A stretch of 64,000 nt of DNA from Grifola frondosa (Eukaryota; Basidiomycota; Agaricomycetes; Polyporales; Grifolaceae). The translations under genes were made by a program, and so were the position numbers. The notes beneath the pieces were generated by a model, which had not been told where the DNA came from, ran no database searches, and saw only the letters and a program-made list of their open reading frames with translations. Position 1 is the stretch's first letter, and each line of letters begins with the position of its first letter. This document shows positions 24,615 through 36,943 of the stretch, in pieces. The DNA lies in the NCBI GenBank assembly GCA_001683735.1, contig LUGG01000004.1, positions 992,001-1,056,000 on the forward strand, given 5' to 3'.

Positions 24615-26903
24615 ATGTCGCAGCAATCCACCCTTCATGCGCTTGACGAGGAGGCTGCTCTGGAGACTCCTGGCAGCGTGAAAAGCTCCCATGCTGTGAC
24701 GACTCTTGATGAGAAGAAGTATCCCGGTAGTGGGACCCGCGACGATCCATACGTCGTGGACTGGGATTTGGGAGATGCGGAAAACCCATTCAATTGGCCC
24801 AACGATCGGAAGTGGCTGATGACATTTCAGGTATGTCCGACGCGTTTGCGGTGCGATTTATTCCTGAACTGTATGGTGTACTTCAAAGCAAGCGATGTCC
24901 ACTTTCACCGTCACGTTTTGCAGCAGCTGTTATAGCGGGGGTCTTGCCTCAATGTCACACGAGTTGCATATGTCGCAGGAGGTTGCCATCCTCGGCATAT
25001 CTTTGTATGTCTTAGGTTTTGGGTTGGGGTGAGTAGAAAAATTAGCGAATTCTTTCGCAGAAATTTTGATATTCAGTGCTATCGTAGTCCCTTACTTTTT
25101 GCTCCTCTAGGAGAGGTAAGTCAATATTTATGTCCACATTCGTTCACATGCTCATATCAGACTCTGCCATCAGATATTTGGAAGGGTGAATATCGTCCAA
25201 ACACAATGTCGCTGACCACCAGATTAACAAATTCCAAACATTAGCGTGTTATATTCATGTCTACAGGAACTATCTTCACACTCTTCCACCTGGGTGGTAG
25301 TCTTGGTCACAGCGCCACCACCATACTTGTTACTCGCGCTCTTGCAGGGATGTTCGGTTCTTACGTATGCATTACTGCCAACCTCTCATCGGAAGACCGT
25401 AATTTTTGACTCATTCTACATAGCCCTGACGAATGCAGGTGGCGCACTCAGTGATATGTGGATACCCCGAGAGCGCGGTGTTCTGCAGCCCTCTATGGGA
25501 CTGCCCCATGGATGGGGCCAGGTACGACAGCTGCGCATACACTAATATAAGTCAACTCACGAAATCAACGCAGTCTTAGGACCAATTGTGGGGGGCTGGA
25601 TATCAGAAACACGTCTCAGCTGGCGCTTCTCCTTCTGGATCATGTTCATCTGCTCTGCGCTCTCTGTAATCTTCGGCTTTTTTGTGACTCCAGAAACTGT
25701 ACGGCTAAACGTCTGGGCAGTTTCATGTCGATCTCGTCAAGCTGATATGTTCTGGGATGTAGTTTGGTCCGGTGCTGCTTCGCAAGCGTGCGAGGAAATT
25801 GAAAAAGGCATCCGGCGGTCGGTTGATGTATATTTCCATACATGACGTGCGGCATTCCAAATCGGTCCCCGCTCTTTTAAAGCGTACCATGGGACGGCCG
25901 TTCAGTAAATACCCTCCTTACATTTGTCGCCTTCTTTTTGATTGACAGCTATCATCCGCAGCTTTCCTTGCGACGGAGCCGATTGTTCTCCTTCTCGCTA
26001 TCTACATTGCTATCGCCTATGCAACACTTTACGCCTTCTTCGCGGCCTATCCAATTGTATTTCAGCAGCATCGCGGGTTTTCTCCGGGAGAGGGAGGACT
26101 TGCTTTCCTCGGCGTCGGCGTTGGCAACGTCATCGGGCTTTGTTTGGCACCTATGCAGAATAGACTGTACTGGAAGGCCATGGACCGCAACGAAGGAAAG
26201 CCGATTCCAGAAGCGTAAGTACCCGACAATAATGCTCTGTATAGGCATAAACTAACCCGAGTCTGCAGGCGATTATATTTGCCCATGCTGGGCGGGATTA
26301 TCCTCCCAATAGGCCTATTTTGGTTTGCATGGTATGCATTTTATATACAGTTTCTCCAATCGAAGATCGATATGAATTGTGTTAACTTAAGGACGAGCGA
26401 GCCGCCAGTCCCATGGATTGTCCCTATTCTCTCTGGTATTCCATTCGGCGCAGGCTGCGCGGTAATCATGCAGGGTCTCACCCAGTATCTGATGGATGCA
26501 TACTCTATTTACTGCGCCAGCGCGATCGCATCCACAGTAGTTCTCCGTTCGGTCGTCGCCGCCGTCTTCCCGCTGATCAGCCCCTCGATGTATGGGAAGC
26601 TTGGAGACGAGTGGGCGTGTAGCATCTTCGCGTTCTTATCGCTGGCATGCATGCCGATACCTTTCCTTTTCTTTGTGAGCGACACGTGCTTTAGAACGTA
26701 GAAGTGATCACTGATTATCGGGTTGTCAGAAATATGGCGCGTTAATACGGGGGAAGTCCAGCTTCGCGCTTCACGACAGTGCCCTGCCAGAGCATACGAG
26801 CGCTGTTGCGTCGTCGCGAGCGACAGTTCGCGAGAAGGAACCAGGGACAAAACTTTCGATGAAAGGTCATGACGTTGTAGGTGAATATGAAATCGAATCT
26901 TAA
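24615..26903 (+). CDS. MFS transporter, DHA1 polyamine/drug type
   Basis: Twelve-span major facilitator of the fungal TPO1/FLR1-like group, probably a plasma-membrane exporter of drugs or polyamines. A hydrophilic N-terminus ends YVVDWDLGDAENPFNWPNDR, the usual entry motif. Spans follow: VAILGISLYVLGFGLG, PLLFAPLGE, IFGR-VIFMSTGTIFTLFHLGG, ATTILVTRALAGMFGS, NAGGALSDMWIPRERG, VGGWISETRLSWRFSFWIM, FFVTPET, then FLATEPIVLLLAIYIAIAYA and FPLISPSMYGKLGDEW near the end. After a last intron comes YGALIRGKSSFA and an acidic tail stopping at 26903. One T appears missing at 25481-25482; adding it would turn VLQPSMGL into the family's ALYGTAPWMGP reading. The substrate is unknown. Confidence 0.85.
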
Positions 26904-27205
26904 AGAACTAGACGGATGTATGTATTAGTATGGTCTGCCCACGCATATAATTTCTTCGGAACTCGTCCGCAACATTATCTGATTCCAATATGAGTTGATT
27001 TGCATAAATGGAGTCTAGACAGTGCGCTGCGCGGACAGATACCGAAGGAGCGCCGGTAACGAACGACAGCACCTGCCAAATGCGGCAGCGATAGATCTGG
27101 GCTGACCCTGCGGTTGAACGCGTCCGAGCGCCGACATTTCAACCAAAGGCCACCATAGCCTCCTCAATCTTAGCATCTTTCAACTTTTGTTACGACCCGC
27201 CACTC
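26904..27205. other. Intergenic region
   Basis: About 300 bp between the MFS stop and the Ser-rich protein start. It holds AT-rich sequence after the MFS gene and a C/T-rich leader before 27206. Nothing else is recognised. Confidence 0.5.
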
Positions 27206-28460
27206 ATGGCGTCCACATTCTCTTTATCAACAACTACGTCGTCAATGTCGAATTTATTTGTCCCTCCGCCATCTCAGGACTTGGCTTTTCAGCAGATGCC
27301 CCATGTCTTTGTAATTCCGCCAGAAGAGGAGCAGCACGAGAATCCTCCTTGGTGCTACTTCGATGCGACGTCGGCAACGAAACGCTATTGCACGAGCCCA
27401 GATATGGAGGCGCTCGACGTCGCGTTGAGTTTCTGTCAGCAGAGAGACAACCGCGCACCGACCTTCAGCCGTTCGTTTGGAAATGCCTCCCAGGAAACGA
27501 TAGTGATGCCTCGCAAGGGGAGTATCGTTTTCACTCAAGATATTGTTATGGCTGGCCCGGAACGGAATAAGAGCAAACTGGGGGTACGGGGGCGAACGTT
27601 GGACGAGGAGATAGTCGAGGTTGTCAAGGTCCGACGGAACGAGGGCATGACGGACGTAGGAGATGTGAGGACCCAGACGATGAAGAAATCAAAGACGTTC
27701 AGGGCGCGCGCGTCGCAGGCCTTTCGCTCAATAAAGAACGTGGGCCGGAGAACAGCAGTCCCAAGCTCCGACTCCTGGCCACCGGCAGACACGCATATGC
27801 GAGCGTCCTGCGACCAGATGCCATCCTTTCGTCCATCTTCGCCTGCTCCGAACCTCACGAGACGCAAGTCTCTCATGCTCTCGCAATTGTTCACGTTCAG
27901 CCAGAGCAACCGCTCCTCTCCTACTATTTTTGACGACCCCATGACGTCTACCTCCCCTACTTTCAGCTCTCCTACGGAGTCGTCCTTGTCTCATTCAAGA
28001 CGACTCAATACTTCACCTTCTCTTGAGGACTGTATGAGCCCACCGCCAAAACCCGATGGCAGAAGCTCAACAAATAACCCTACGTTGTCGAAGAGGAAGT
28101 CCTTCCGCCGCCGCCTGTCCGTCCTGGAACTCCAGAAGCTCTTCTCATCAAATAGTACCACTGTACGCAAGAGTAACTCTGTCTATCGCCTCTGTATGGC
28201 TGACGTCCACTTTATAGAACCGCCCCTCATTGTCTGAAGCCAGAGTCGATGTCGACGTTTCCTCAGAGCGTCGTGCGTACTCGATAGATTCGGCCGGAAT
28301 CCTATCCTCTCCGTCAACCCGCACTTGCACGCCGTCAAGTTCGGGCGGGTTCTCCTCACCCGTGTTCGTCGACGACCCGTCGCATGAAGACTTCGAACTC
28401 GAAATGAGGCTCGATTCGCTCCACTTCGACACGCTGGAATTCGACCCCGACGAGTTCTGA
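27206..28460 (+). CDS. Unknown Ser/Pro-rich protein, single exon with one frameshift
   Basis: I do not recognise the family. An open frame of 343 codons starts MASTFSLSTTTSSMSNLF. It is rich in Ser, Thr, Pro and Arg, with basic clusters (RRKSLMLSQLF, KRKSFRRRLSVLELQKLF) that look like kinase sites or a nuclear signal. It reaches a stop at 28237, but the adjacent frame goes on with SEARVDVDVSS and an acidic end, FELEMRLDSLHFDTLEFDPDEF in two pieces, stopping at 28460. Dropping one C from the CCCC at 28223-28226 joins them (FIEPP to SLSEARV). I therefore call one gene of about 415 residues. Its disorder suggests a regulatory role, but that is guesswork. Confidence 0.6.
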
Positions 28461-28855
28461 TTATCGACCATAGGACGAACATCCCGTATTCAGCATCCAG
28501 CACGCGCGCCGCACTGTATCACATACACTTCGCGATACCTTACACAACTGTCCATGGAATTCTTTCGCACTATTTACTCACATCTATAGCACACGTCTTC
28601 ACGTCGCTTCACGGATTATCTATGCTTTACCTGTTCATTTTCTCTGTTCGGTTCTTTCTTCGCTTTCATACCATGCTCAATTTGTGTTGAATCATCAGAT
28701 ACATACGGCTGCGCCGTCATGCCACTGCATCCATGTGTCATATGTTTTGCTTTTTCCATCGCAACAATGTGGGACAGGATCCATTAGTGAATTATCAATA
28801 CATATCCAAATTTTCCAAATTTTGCGGGAGTCATCCTCTGTAGTGCTATCGTGAC
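28461..28855. other. Spacer between convergent genes
   Basis: About 395 bp between the stop of the Ser-rich protein and the terminal exon of glucosidase I. It holds the 3' ends of both transcripts; no coding signal. Confidence 0.5.
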
Positions 28856-31800
28856 TCAATATTTCTCCGAGAGGACTGGAAAGAACGATGAGTAGGTCGC
28901 GCAACATGTCGAGATGAAACTTACTGAGAGTCACTAGCGACGTCCAACCGGTGAATGGATGGCTGGTGGAAATGGCGTCAGGAATGGCTACGAATCAACG
29001 GCAGAAAACAACGATAACGGACCTTCTCCTGCCTTCCCCAGTTACAGCATCGTACTGTTCCCAAACATAGCCCGTACGTTGGTACTCCTGCAGGAAACAC
29101 AAAGATTAGAGCCCCAGAAGTACAATCATGATATAAACTGGCCTTGTACACGTTATCCACGATATTCTTCCGCAGTTCCGTGTAGATCTCCTGTGCACGC
29201 TGCTGGTATGGACCTTCTTGTGCAGCATATGTCTTGCAGGTGTTGCGTTAGCAAAAAAAACCCGAGCTATTCAGATTATAGTTACCTTGTAAAGCGCGCT
29301 CAGAGCGAGATAATTCATCTGCACCCAAATCGGGCCCTTCCAGTAATTCTCGCCCTGGCCAAATTCAGGGTGGGAGGCAGAGAGACTACGCAGGCCGTAT
29401 GGAGACCAGAGGTGTTCCGGGTCGCGCAAGAGATCAAGGATCGCGCCAAGGTGAGGAGAGTCTGCGGGAAGAAGAGAGAGGAGGAACGGGAAAAGGGACA
29501 GGTATCCTTTGTGGCAGACATGATATGATTCATCTGTTCACGCAGATACTTTGTTAGAGATTGTCTAGAAATATCATGCCATAAATGGCTGACCTTCGTC
29601 GTTGACGCTGACATCGCAGTACATCTGTTCTTCCTCGCTCCAATGCAAATCTACCATGGGGAATCAGCCATCGTTCTGTGCGTCACCACATGTCGACACC
29701 CACCATCGATATTACCAAGCGTTGCGTTCTCAATTTCCTCAAACGCCGCAGCATCGTCAGTCTCGCCAACGAACTCCGCGATCTCCCTCATAGTGCGCGA
29801 GAAGAAACCCATCCATGATATCAAGTCCAAATGGAGCTCACCCGCATGTGGCGGCCCACGGGGATAGTCATCCATCCCGCTCGTCAGCACATGTTGCTGC
29901 GAGCGCCCGCGCCACCGGTACGCCTCTGTGCGCGAGCGAGCACGGCGTCCGTACTGTTTGATCTGTCCCCGCTGTGTGCGGCGGAACCAGTCATAGTGGC
30001 GCTTCAGCGGCTTGTAAATAGACTGCAGAAACTCAAGCGCGAGCTCCGGCGACTCCAGATAGCGGCTGCCCGCGCTGTGCGGAGTGCCGCCGGTCAAAGG
30101 AGCCTGCGATCCGATACCCAAATCCATTCCGAGGTCCTGATTGGAAGGCTCTCTGATTGACTTCAGGCGGGAGATGAAGGCTGTGACGGCCATGGTGAGG
30201 GTGGGAGGGTTCGCAAACGTCGGAACTTGCGTCTGAAACTCGGCCGGCACCTAACAGTCATGCCGATGAGTAAATGGTCACTCCTGCACAGGATTGGGCT
30301 TCACTTTGCTTCGTGCTTCCTCACCCAGTATCTGCTCTCGCGCAACCCATCCGTCCTCGTCAATCAGGCTGATCCAGTCTTTCAGGATTTCTAAGCTATC
30401 ACGAAAGTTTAACCGTAAGAAAACATCCATTTGGGGTTCACCGTACCTCAAGTCATTATCCCATTCACCGATATGCAGCAGGTGAAACCCTTCGTCCCTG
30501 AGAATCATATTAGAACCGTTCATTGGAATGAATATTATGGTGCATACCAATAAAACCCTCGCGGGAAGAAGCTTCTACTAGGAGTGGCAGTCAGCAAGGC
30601 TTTCGGTTCGGTCAACCGGGCGCCCTTCTTTTCTCCTTCGTCCACGTCGGAGTCCTCATCTTGGTCCCATTCATATGCAAATGACCGGTCTACAATCGAC
30701 GTTCCGTAGAAGTATCCAATACCACCGACAAGATTCGATGTTATGGCTTTGGAGAATGCCTTGAGAGAATCGTGATCAGGGATAGGGTATGATGCAGGAA
30801 CAGGGAAGATCTTCTCGAATCGTTTATTGTATGATGCAGAGAGTGCCGGAATGCCCTCATCCAGGATGGCCGCTGTCAACAACTTGAAAGTAACAACCAC
30901 TATTCAAACGGGTCAGATTGTGACTCACAGCTCAGTTTTTGCTTGGAACTTGAGCTCTCAAAAAATACGTCAAACTGGAATGGTCCGTCGAAGGACTTCT
31001 GTATTGCATATAGATTACTGCCGAAGTATACCTCGTCAGGTAGTTGGAAGACAAAGGATGGGTCAGGGTATCCTTTAGTGGGATCTTGGTATGGTGCTAC
31101 CACCTCTTGTGCGTACTTGACAATATTCTGCACGATGAGATCTAAGCAGGAAAGTCAGTGGATGACCAATGAAATATTGGGTATCCAGCACCCTTAGCCT
31201 GCCAGACATTTCCAGGTTCGACTCTGAAACCTGCGAAGTGTGTTTTACCAATCCTGTTAGTGAAAGCAGCGGCGTAGGGGCCATCAGTGACCATGGTGTT
31301 CTTTGGGTCTACAACATGGAGAATATGAGCACAACACCAGCCGCATGTTATCAAACTGACCATCCACTATGCGGATAGTGAAGTCCTCCAGATCGGGTGA
31401 TGAACCGGAGAACTGTACCGGGCCATCTATTCCCTGCGTAGTTGCTTATAAGAAGCGGCACACACAGAGACATCAAAAAGACTGACATTCTCGTTTTCTT
31501 CAGTTTCCATATCAATGCCACCGAGTCCTTCCAGGCCAAAGTAGAATATGGTCGATATACGAGATGGTGATCCTTACATTATTGATAAATAGACGTAGAA
31601 GTATTATCTTTTATGGTTGCATACCTAAGTTCAGCGGCTCTCCCTTGATACGAGCAGCCCAGCTGCCACCATTTTGACCACCCGGAATTTTCAAGAACTC
31701 TGTAGTAAGCTTGACATTGTTCAAGCTATCCTTGATAACCTGAACTCCGCCTTCGCGCGCGTCGTATTCGGTCCAGGTGTAGCTGTCCAAATGGTCGCCT

Positions 31801-32069
31801 TGATCACAAGCATGTCGCGTGCCTGACAACGATTAATGGGCATCATTGGAGTACAAGTAAATATAAGGCCTCCCAAACTCACGAGTGATCGACTGGAAAT
31901 CCTGCGTGCCAAACCACATGAGGCCGGTCATGAGGGATTGTGGTGTCCTAGGCCTGAGACCGAAATACAAGTTCGGTCGGTAAGTTCCCCAGAACAAGGA
32001 TTCGGAATCATTTGATGGTTGAGCAAAGACAGTAGGAGCCAACGGTATAAGAAGCCATAAGAGGCGCAT
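28856..32069 (-). CDS. Mannosyl-oligosaccharide glucosidase I (GH63)
   Basis: ER enzyme that removes the outermost glucose from N-linked glycans (yeast Cwh41). A signal peptide (MRLLWLLIPLAPTVFAQ) is followed by LFWGTYRPNLYFGLRPRTP and SLMTGLMWFG, typical of GH63 N-termini. Then DQGDHLDSYTWTEYDAREGG, GPYAAAFTNRIGKTHFAGF, FPRGFYW and DEGFHLLHIGEWDNDLSLEI. The catalytic (alpha/alpha)6 part shows SRYLESPELALEFL, HVLTSGMDDYPRGPP and LDLISWMGFFSRTM. Later come SYHVCHKGYLSLFPFLL, HLWSPYGLRSLS, QGENYWKGPIWVQMNYLALS and GYVWEQYDAVTGEG joined to RRSHPFTGWTSLVTL. The last exon gives ILSEKY and a stop at 28856, as in family members. No frameshift was found. Length is about 800 residues. Confidence 0.9.
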
Positions 32070-32882
32070 ACTCGTCGCTACGTGTTGGAGAGATTGCTGG
32101 CAGTTAATGGAACTGCTGTGCAGAGTGCTGGGATCGTAGCTGCAATCGAGGAACGTGGCAGTCACGTGGAAACGCGTCGCGTTCCTCCACGTGATCAATC
32201 GTTCAGCGCCAAACTATTCCAAGCTTAGCTCTCTTCTGCGCTCAAGTCACCGGCCAGTACACCATGACTTTGGGCCGGACTTGCTAGCTGACGCACATCT
32301 TCTTTTCTCGGGGAGCTCAGCACTTTTTTCACTCGGGTTTCTAGAACAATCTTGTAGACGTCCGAGGCGTGGGCCGTTGGAGTTGCATCGCGTTCATGCA
32401 TGTGCACGAGTGCTGCTCATTAACCTCATTCCTCCCTTGTGTTCGCCATGATGGTCAGACTTCTGGAATTTGAACACGCATTTTCATCGCCTTACAGTTC
32501 GCCACCATTGAGTGTTCGAGACCTAATGCTCCATTGACGAATCATATCAATACCCGGACACAGCCTCATTAAGCGTCTCTTTGAATATCGTACTCTCTGG
32601 TTCTTTTGAAAGCTATGCACCTGCCTTGTAGTATTCCTTGTTATGTTTTCTGGACGTCTGGTGTCACTGCAACCTGCTCTTTCTCTGATCTGAGCCTGGC
32701 CGGCACTGCAGATGTTGCTTTCCTACTACAATGAGCTCCAGGGTGATCCGGAAACGGCAGACTTCACCTGACATCGCCCGTGTCGTCCCACAGGCGGCAA
32801 AGGCACGTCAGCCAGTGCATCTGCCATTTATAACAGTACTACTGCAACTGTCCGGTGGTGGTTACTTTCCCCTACTTTACTC
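32070..32882. other. Divergent intergenic region between glucosidase I and NYN gene 1
   Basis: About 810 bp. Apart from the paired E-boxes near 32160-32195 it shows no coding signal; the right half is pyrimidine-rich leader for the NYN gene. Confidence 0.5.
32163..32193. promoter_or_regulatory. Paired CACGTG boxes around an ACGCGT motif, glucosidase I promoter
   Basis: Two CACGTG boxes (32163-32168 and 32188-32193) flank ACGCGT (32172-32177), forming an imperfect palindrome about 95-125 bp upstream of the glucosidase I start. CACGTG suits bHLH factors and ACGCGT matches the MBF/MCB box known from yeast cell-cycle promoters. Function is inferred. Confidence 0.45.
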
Positions 32883-35312
32883 ATGAACATTAACGACCGT
32901 GATCATCACCATGTCGCCATATTTTGGGATTATGGTCAGTATCATTAGTTCTATATTCTCGGTTCTGTCTTCGAGCTATTGAGACTGGCCACCTTGCTCA
33001 TGTGATCCCACAGAAAACTGCGCTCCTCCCTGCAGCATGCCTGGATACGATATAGTGAATAAGATTCGCCAAATCGCTCATGAATATGGAAGTGTTAAGC
33101 TATTCAAGGCCTACCTCGAGTTGTCGGAACAGTCTTCGTCCAAATCTATTGGTCTACGTTCCGAGTTGCAGTCTTGCGGGGTTTCGTTGACCGATTGCCC
33201 TCACAATGGACGGAAGGACGTCGCAGATAAGATGATGATAGGTGCGTGATGCACGGCATAATAAGCACCTTGCGATATCAAATCCGTCCTCGTCGCGCAC
33301 AGTTGACATGTTAACCTACGCAATCGACACTCCCGCACCTGCCACAATTATCCTTATATCAGGCGACCGCGATTTTGTGTATGCTGTGTCTGTCTTGCGA
33401 CTGCGCAGATACCATGTCGTTCTTGTGGCACCTCATGCTGCGCATTACAGTCTGCGATCCCAGTCGTCCGTGGTCGTGGACTGGGACTCCGACGTCCTCG
33501 GCAAGACAGCGCGCTCAGGTCCCGACACCAATGCTTCTTGCATCTCTGATACCGCTCACTCTCCTCGCCCCACACACCTATCTCTTGGACCCATCTCATC
33601 TCCGACAACCCACAGAACAGCCCGTCGATCATCATTTCGTGACATTAGGCCTCTGACACCTCATACACCTCTCATTGCTGGCAATGGGCATCGTGCGGCG
33701 GCATCTCTTGACAATCCGAACCGGGGTACCTCCCTACAAGAGGATTCAAGTGCTCACGAAAGTGCGGGACAGGGATATCCCCCAACACCAACGTCTCGAC
33801 CAGTCTCCACGATCGAAGGGGAGGCAGAATATAATGACCCTATTCCAGATATGGATGTCCTGCTGAAGGACATGAAGGACCGTGCGCTTGCCACTCCATC
33901 TCACAACCACGTACGTATAGCGTTCCCAGAAGAATCGCCCAGATATCTTAATTCATTTTCCCAGACGACGGCTATTCCGACAGCTATTAGTCAGCCTCTA
34001 GAATCTACCAGCGGTGGACCGTCAGGAGTTCTTGCCTCACCTGTAAAGATCGATCCTCCTCGTGTTAAAATAGTGAGTTCATCCAGGCGTTCTCCAGTAG
34101 TCATCGAATGCTAACATGTTTATTGTCTCGTGATCTCACGAATGACAGAAGCCCGTGCGAAATGCAGCTGTACCAGATATCGCAGCCGCCCAGACCCCGA
34201 AGAATGACAATATTGATGCACCAGTGCCTGTGCGTGCCCAGCCATCATCGCCGTCTCTAGGCGGAGTGAGCGTGCTCAATGACATACGCTATCCTGTGAT
34301 ACGTCCGGCAACGGTCGAACCATGGTCGCGAGAATATATCGATTCCCATTCGGTCTTCGATCTCTCCCACGAGCGCACAGTCGCAGAACTGCTCGTTGGC
34401 CGAGACAATTCGCTGCTGGATTCAGCTACCGCTAGCTCGGTCAGCACGCTCTCGAAGAGTTCATCTTCGATATCTCTGTCTTCTACGAAGACCCCAAGCC
34501 CCATGTCTCCACGGATCTCACTCGCTGACGCATCGAGATCCACTCCTCCACCAGTCATACGACCTCCAATTGCACCTAAACCTATACATCCTACTTCGTC
34601 TATTTCTCCGAAGATTGAATATACACCTGCGGAGCGCCAGGTTCCGACTGCGGTCGAGCCTGCCCAGCCGATTCCCCTGCCTCGTTCCTCGAAGTCTGAC
34701 GATTCATCTGCCGACCGTCAGCAACCCAATATTGGCATTCCAACAACTCCACTCCTACCGAAGCTGAGCGCAACTGCTGCGGAATATAAACCTGTTAAGC
34801 CGGCTCCTCTACCTGAACTGAAACCGAGCGCTTCACCTGCCGCTCAACAACAGACGGGCGCAGATGCGCCCAAGCCGGCTTCTCAACCCGCTCCTCCGAA
34901 GTCCAACAAATCATCTGCCAGTCAACAGAAACCCGTCGCTGAGACTCCCAAACCTGCTCAACAAACTCTGCCCCTGAATCCTTCGAAATCAAGCAACTCA
35001 CCTGCCAGTCACGAGCAGCCCACGACGTCTACTGAGCCGCAGTTCCTACCCATACCTCCTCATTTTGTTCCACTTCTTCAGATGCTGGAGAGCTATCGTC
35101 TCAATAATGTACACCGTCCTTTGCGGGGAACGGTAGCTTTGAGGCTAGCGCAGCAGGCCAAGGATTTGTACAAGCTCGCTGGCGTGACATCCTTCAAGGC
35201 CTACACTAGTATGGCGCTCCAGGCTGGCATGGTGGAACTCGGCGGCATGGAGGGGCAAGCATGGATTTCTCTGAGTCCGGAGTGGCATGGAAAAGTTGTT
35301 GTCACTCGATAG
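32883..35312 (+). CDS. NYN (PIN-like) domain protein with C-terminal winged-helix-like domain, copy 1
   Basis: Predicted RNA-processing nuclease of the NYN/MARF1-like group. The first exon starts MNINDRDHHHVAIFWDYE, where the NYN domain begins with the catalytic Asp of FWDYEN. Then NGRKDVADKMMI, and after an intron VDMLTYAIDTPAPATIILIS and SGDRDFVYAVSVLR, the second acidic site. A long Ser/Pro-rich linker (33500-35040) has degenerate repeats rich in SKSS, QQP and PKPA. A folded C-terminus (HFVPLLQMLESYRLNNVHRP, ALRLAQQAKDLYKLAGV, KAYTSMALQAGMVELGG) resembles a LOTUS/OST-HTH fold, by look only. Introns after FWDY and KMMI match copy 2 (49410-50639). Confidence 0.75.
34670..35035 (+). repeat. 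Degenerate Ser/Pro/Gln-rich protein repeats in NYN copy 1
   Basis: The linker contains about four units that share a pattern of basic-Ser-Ser-X-Ser-X-Ala, then QQP, then PKPA or TTP: for example SKSDDSSADRQQP, PSASPAAQQQTG, SNKSSASQQKPVAETPKPA and SKSSNSPASHEQP. Units are imperfect and of varying length. Copy 2 has no such run. Confidence 0.55.
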
Positions 35313-36943
35313 CCCTTCGGCATGATGCCTTGTGCAGCGAAATCGTGCCTCATCGCTTGTGTAATATCATGTTAATGTCGTGCTAGCGTTGCTTTTCGAT
35401 CATGCATATGTATTCCGGGATATGTAGCCTATACCTCGCGGTCGGCATCGCGGTATTGTACGAACCATTCCCATGCTCGCGTCTGCTCGCGTCCACGATG
35501 ATATCCTCGTCCCGCAAGGAACTAGTCTGGAGATAGTAAGCGGCGTAAGCACGCAGTGTACATATTCACTTTCAGAGATAGCAATAGGATGAATGGTAAC
35601 CTGGCTGTCATGAACACAAGGTCGAGGGAACAATGTAACTGTACAGCGCGCAGATGCTATCATAACAAATGGAATATTGCGCACCAGAGCAAGTCCTTTT
35701 GCCCAGAATTGGTGCACATGGTGCGATGGGATAAAGATGTAATCATGATATCTGCAACAACCGGAACAAAAGGCCCTGGGAGGGAGATGGCCATCTGGTG
35801 CAGAGGGACATAATCTCGAACATAGGAGTGGGCAAGGCCTGAAGAAAACAATCCCCGGAGTTCGGAATACCGAAACACGCGAATATCGTGGTATTGGCGA
35901 TCGGACGGCTGAGTCGGAGGCTCTGTCAGACTCCAACTAACATACTTACAGCCGACAGCGCTTCCCGTACGTTGACCGACACAACGGAGAGCTCTGGACG
36001 CGGACGACTTACGTTGAACCACCAAATGCTGCGGGGGCACTCTGTCTACCGCCGCCCGACTCTGTCGACTTCGCATCTATCAAACAATTGTCGGCAAATC
36101 CGCGCTCTCGCAGAAGCATCTAGAAACTGTTGAAACTGTCTTCGTTAATGATGGGGAGTACGCAATCAACTTATCATGATAATGACCAGGAGACATGTAG
36201 CACTGAAGCTATCTGCGGGGCGCCATCCCGTTCATTGCGAGTAGAGCGTTCGAGTCTGAACTGGTTTGTGCCTGATGCTGACCTGTATTATATATGGAAC
36301 TGCTCCGACTCGGATGCGAGCATTTAAACAAGATCCATGAATCTACCCCGTGTCGCTCGAGGCCGCGGCAGTTTCGAGTTCGGGTGTGCGCACAAGCTAA
36401 GGTCAAAGCCCTCTCCGGCTGAAATACTAGTTAACAACAATCATCGGTAACCAACGTCAATCCCATATGCGTTAGCTTTCTGCCAATAAATGCCAATAAC
36501 GCTCAGATCAGCGCCGCTATCATTCAACTAAGACTTCCTAAAAAGGACACGTACGCCAATGGCGGGCTGGCAATTCGCTACCGCCACTATCGCATCGTTC
36601 CATCGCCACCACAGCAATTGAAAATTCAGGTCGGTTGCACACGGTGGTCCCAGACTCTGGGCTTTGATGAAAACTGATATGATGTATAGCCCTTCACACA
36701 CATATATCCTCTCACTCCTCAAATGTGCATTAGACGCGTTTTGACTCGCCTTCGACCCCGCCGATTTGCAGACCGATGCCCAAATACCGGTACGACATCG
36801 CCTAACGTCTGGCCCTGTGTTTGACAGATGGATTCCTCATGTGATCTTCGTCTGTTCCGCCGTCCATTCAGCCCTGTTATTTATATAAAGCGGGGCAATA
36901 GAATGGACGACTTCAGCCCGCCCTCTTCTCAAACTGGCTCACC
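35313..36943. other. Intergenic region, possibly holding an unresolved minus-strand gene
   Basis: About 1.6 kb. On the minus strand a start near 36118 (MLLRERGFADNCLIDAKS) with a GTAAGT donor, and an open frame with FRYSELRGLFSSGLAHSYV and MAISLPGPFVPVVADIMI (35660-35910), could be exons of a small gene. I cannot join them in phase or name a family, so no CDS is called. The last 60 bp hold the sulfate permease core promoter. Confidence 0.35.
36882..36889 (+). promoter_or_regulatory. TATA box of sulfate permease gene 1
   Basis: TATATAAA lies 55 bp upstream of the start codon at 36944, a usual distance for a fungal TATA promoter with a short leader. Confidence 0.6.

Noticed and set aside
35400..36118. 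Minus-strand open frames that could form a small spliced gene
   Set aside because: Fragments such as FRYSELRGLFSSGLA look protein-like, but phases do not join and no family is recognised. Left as an unresolved region.
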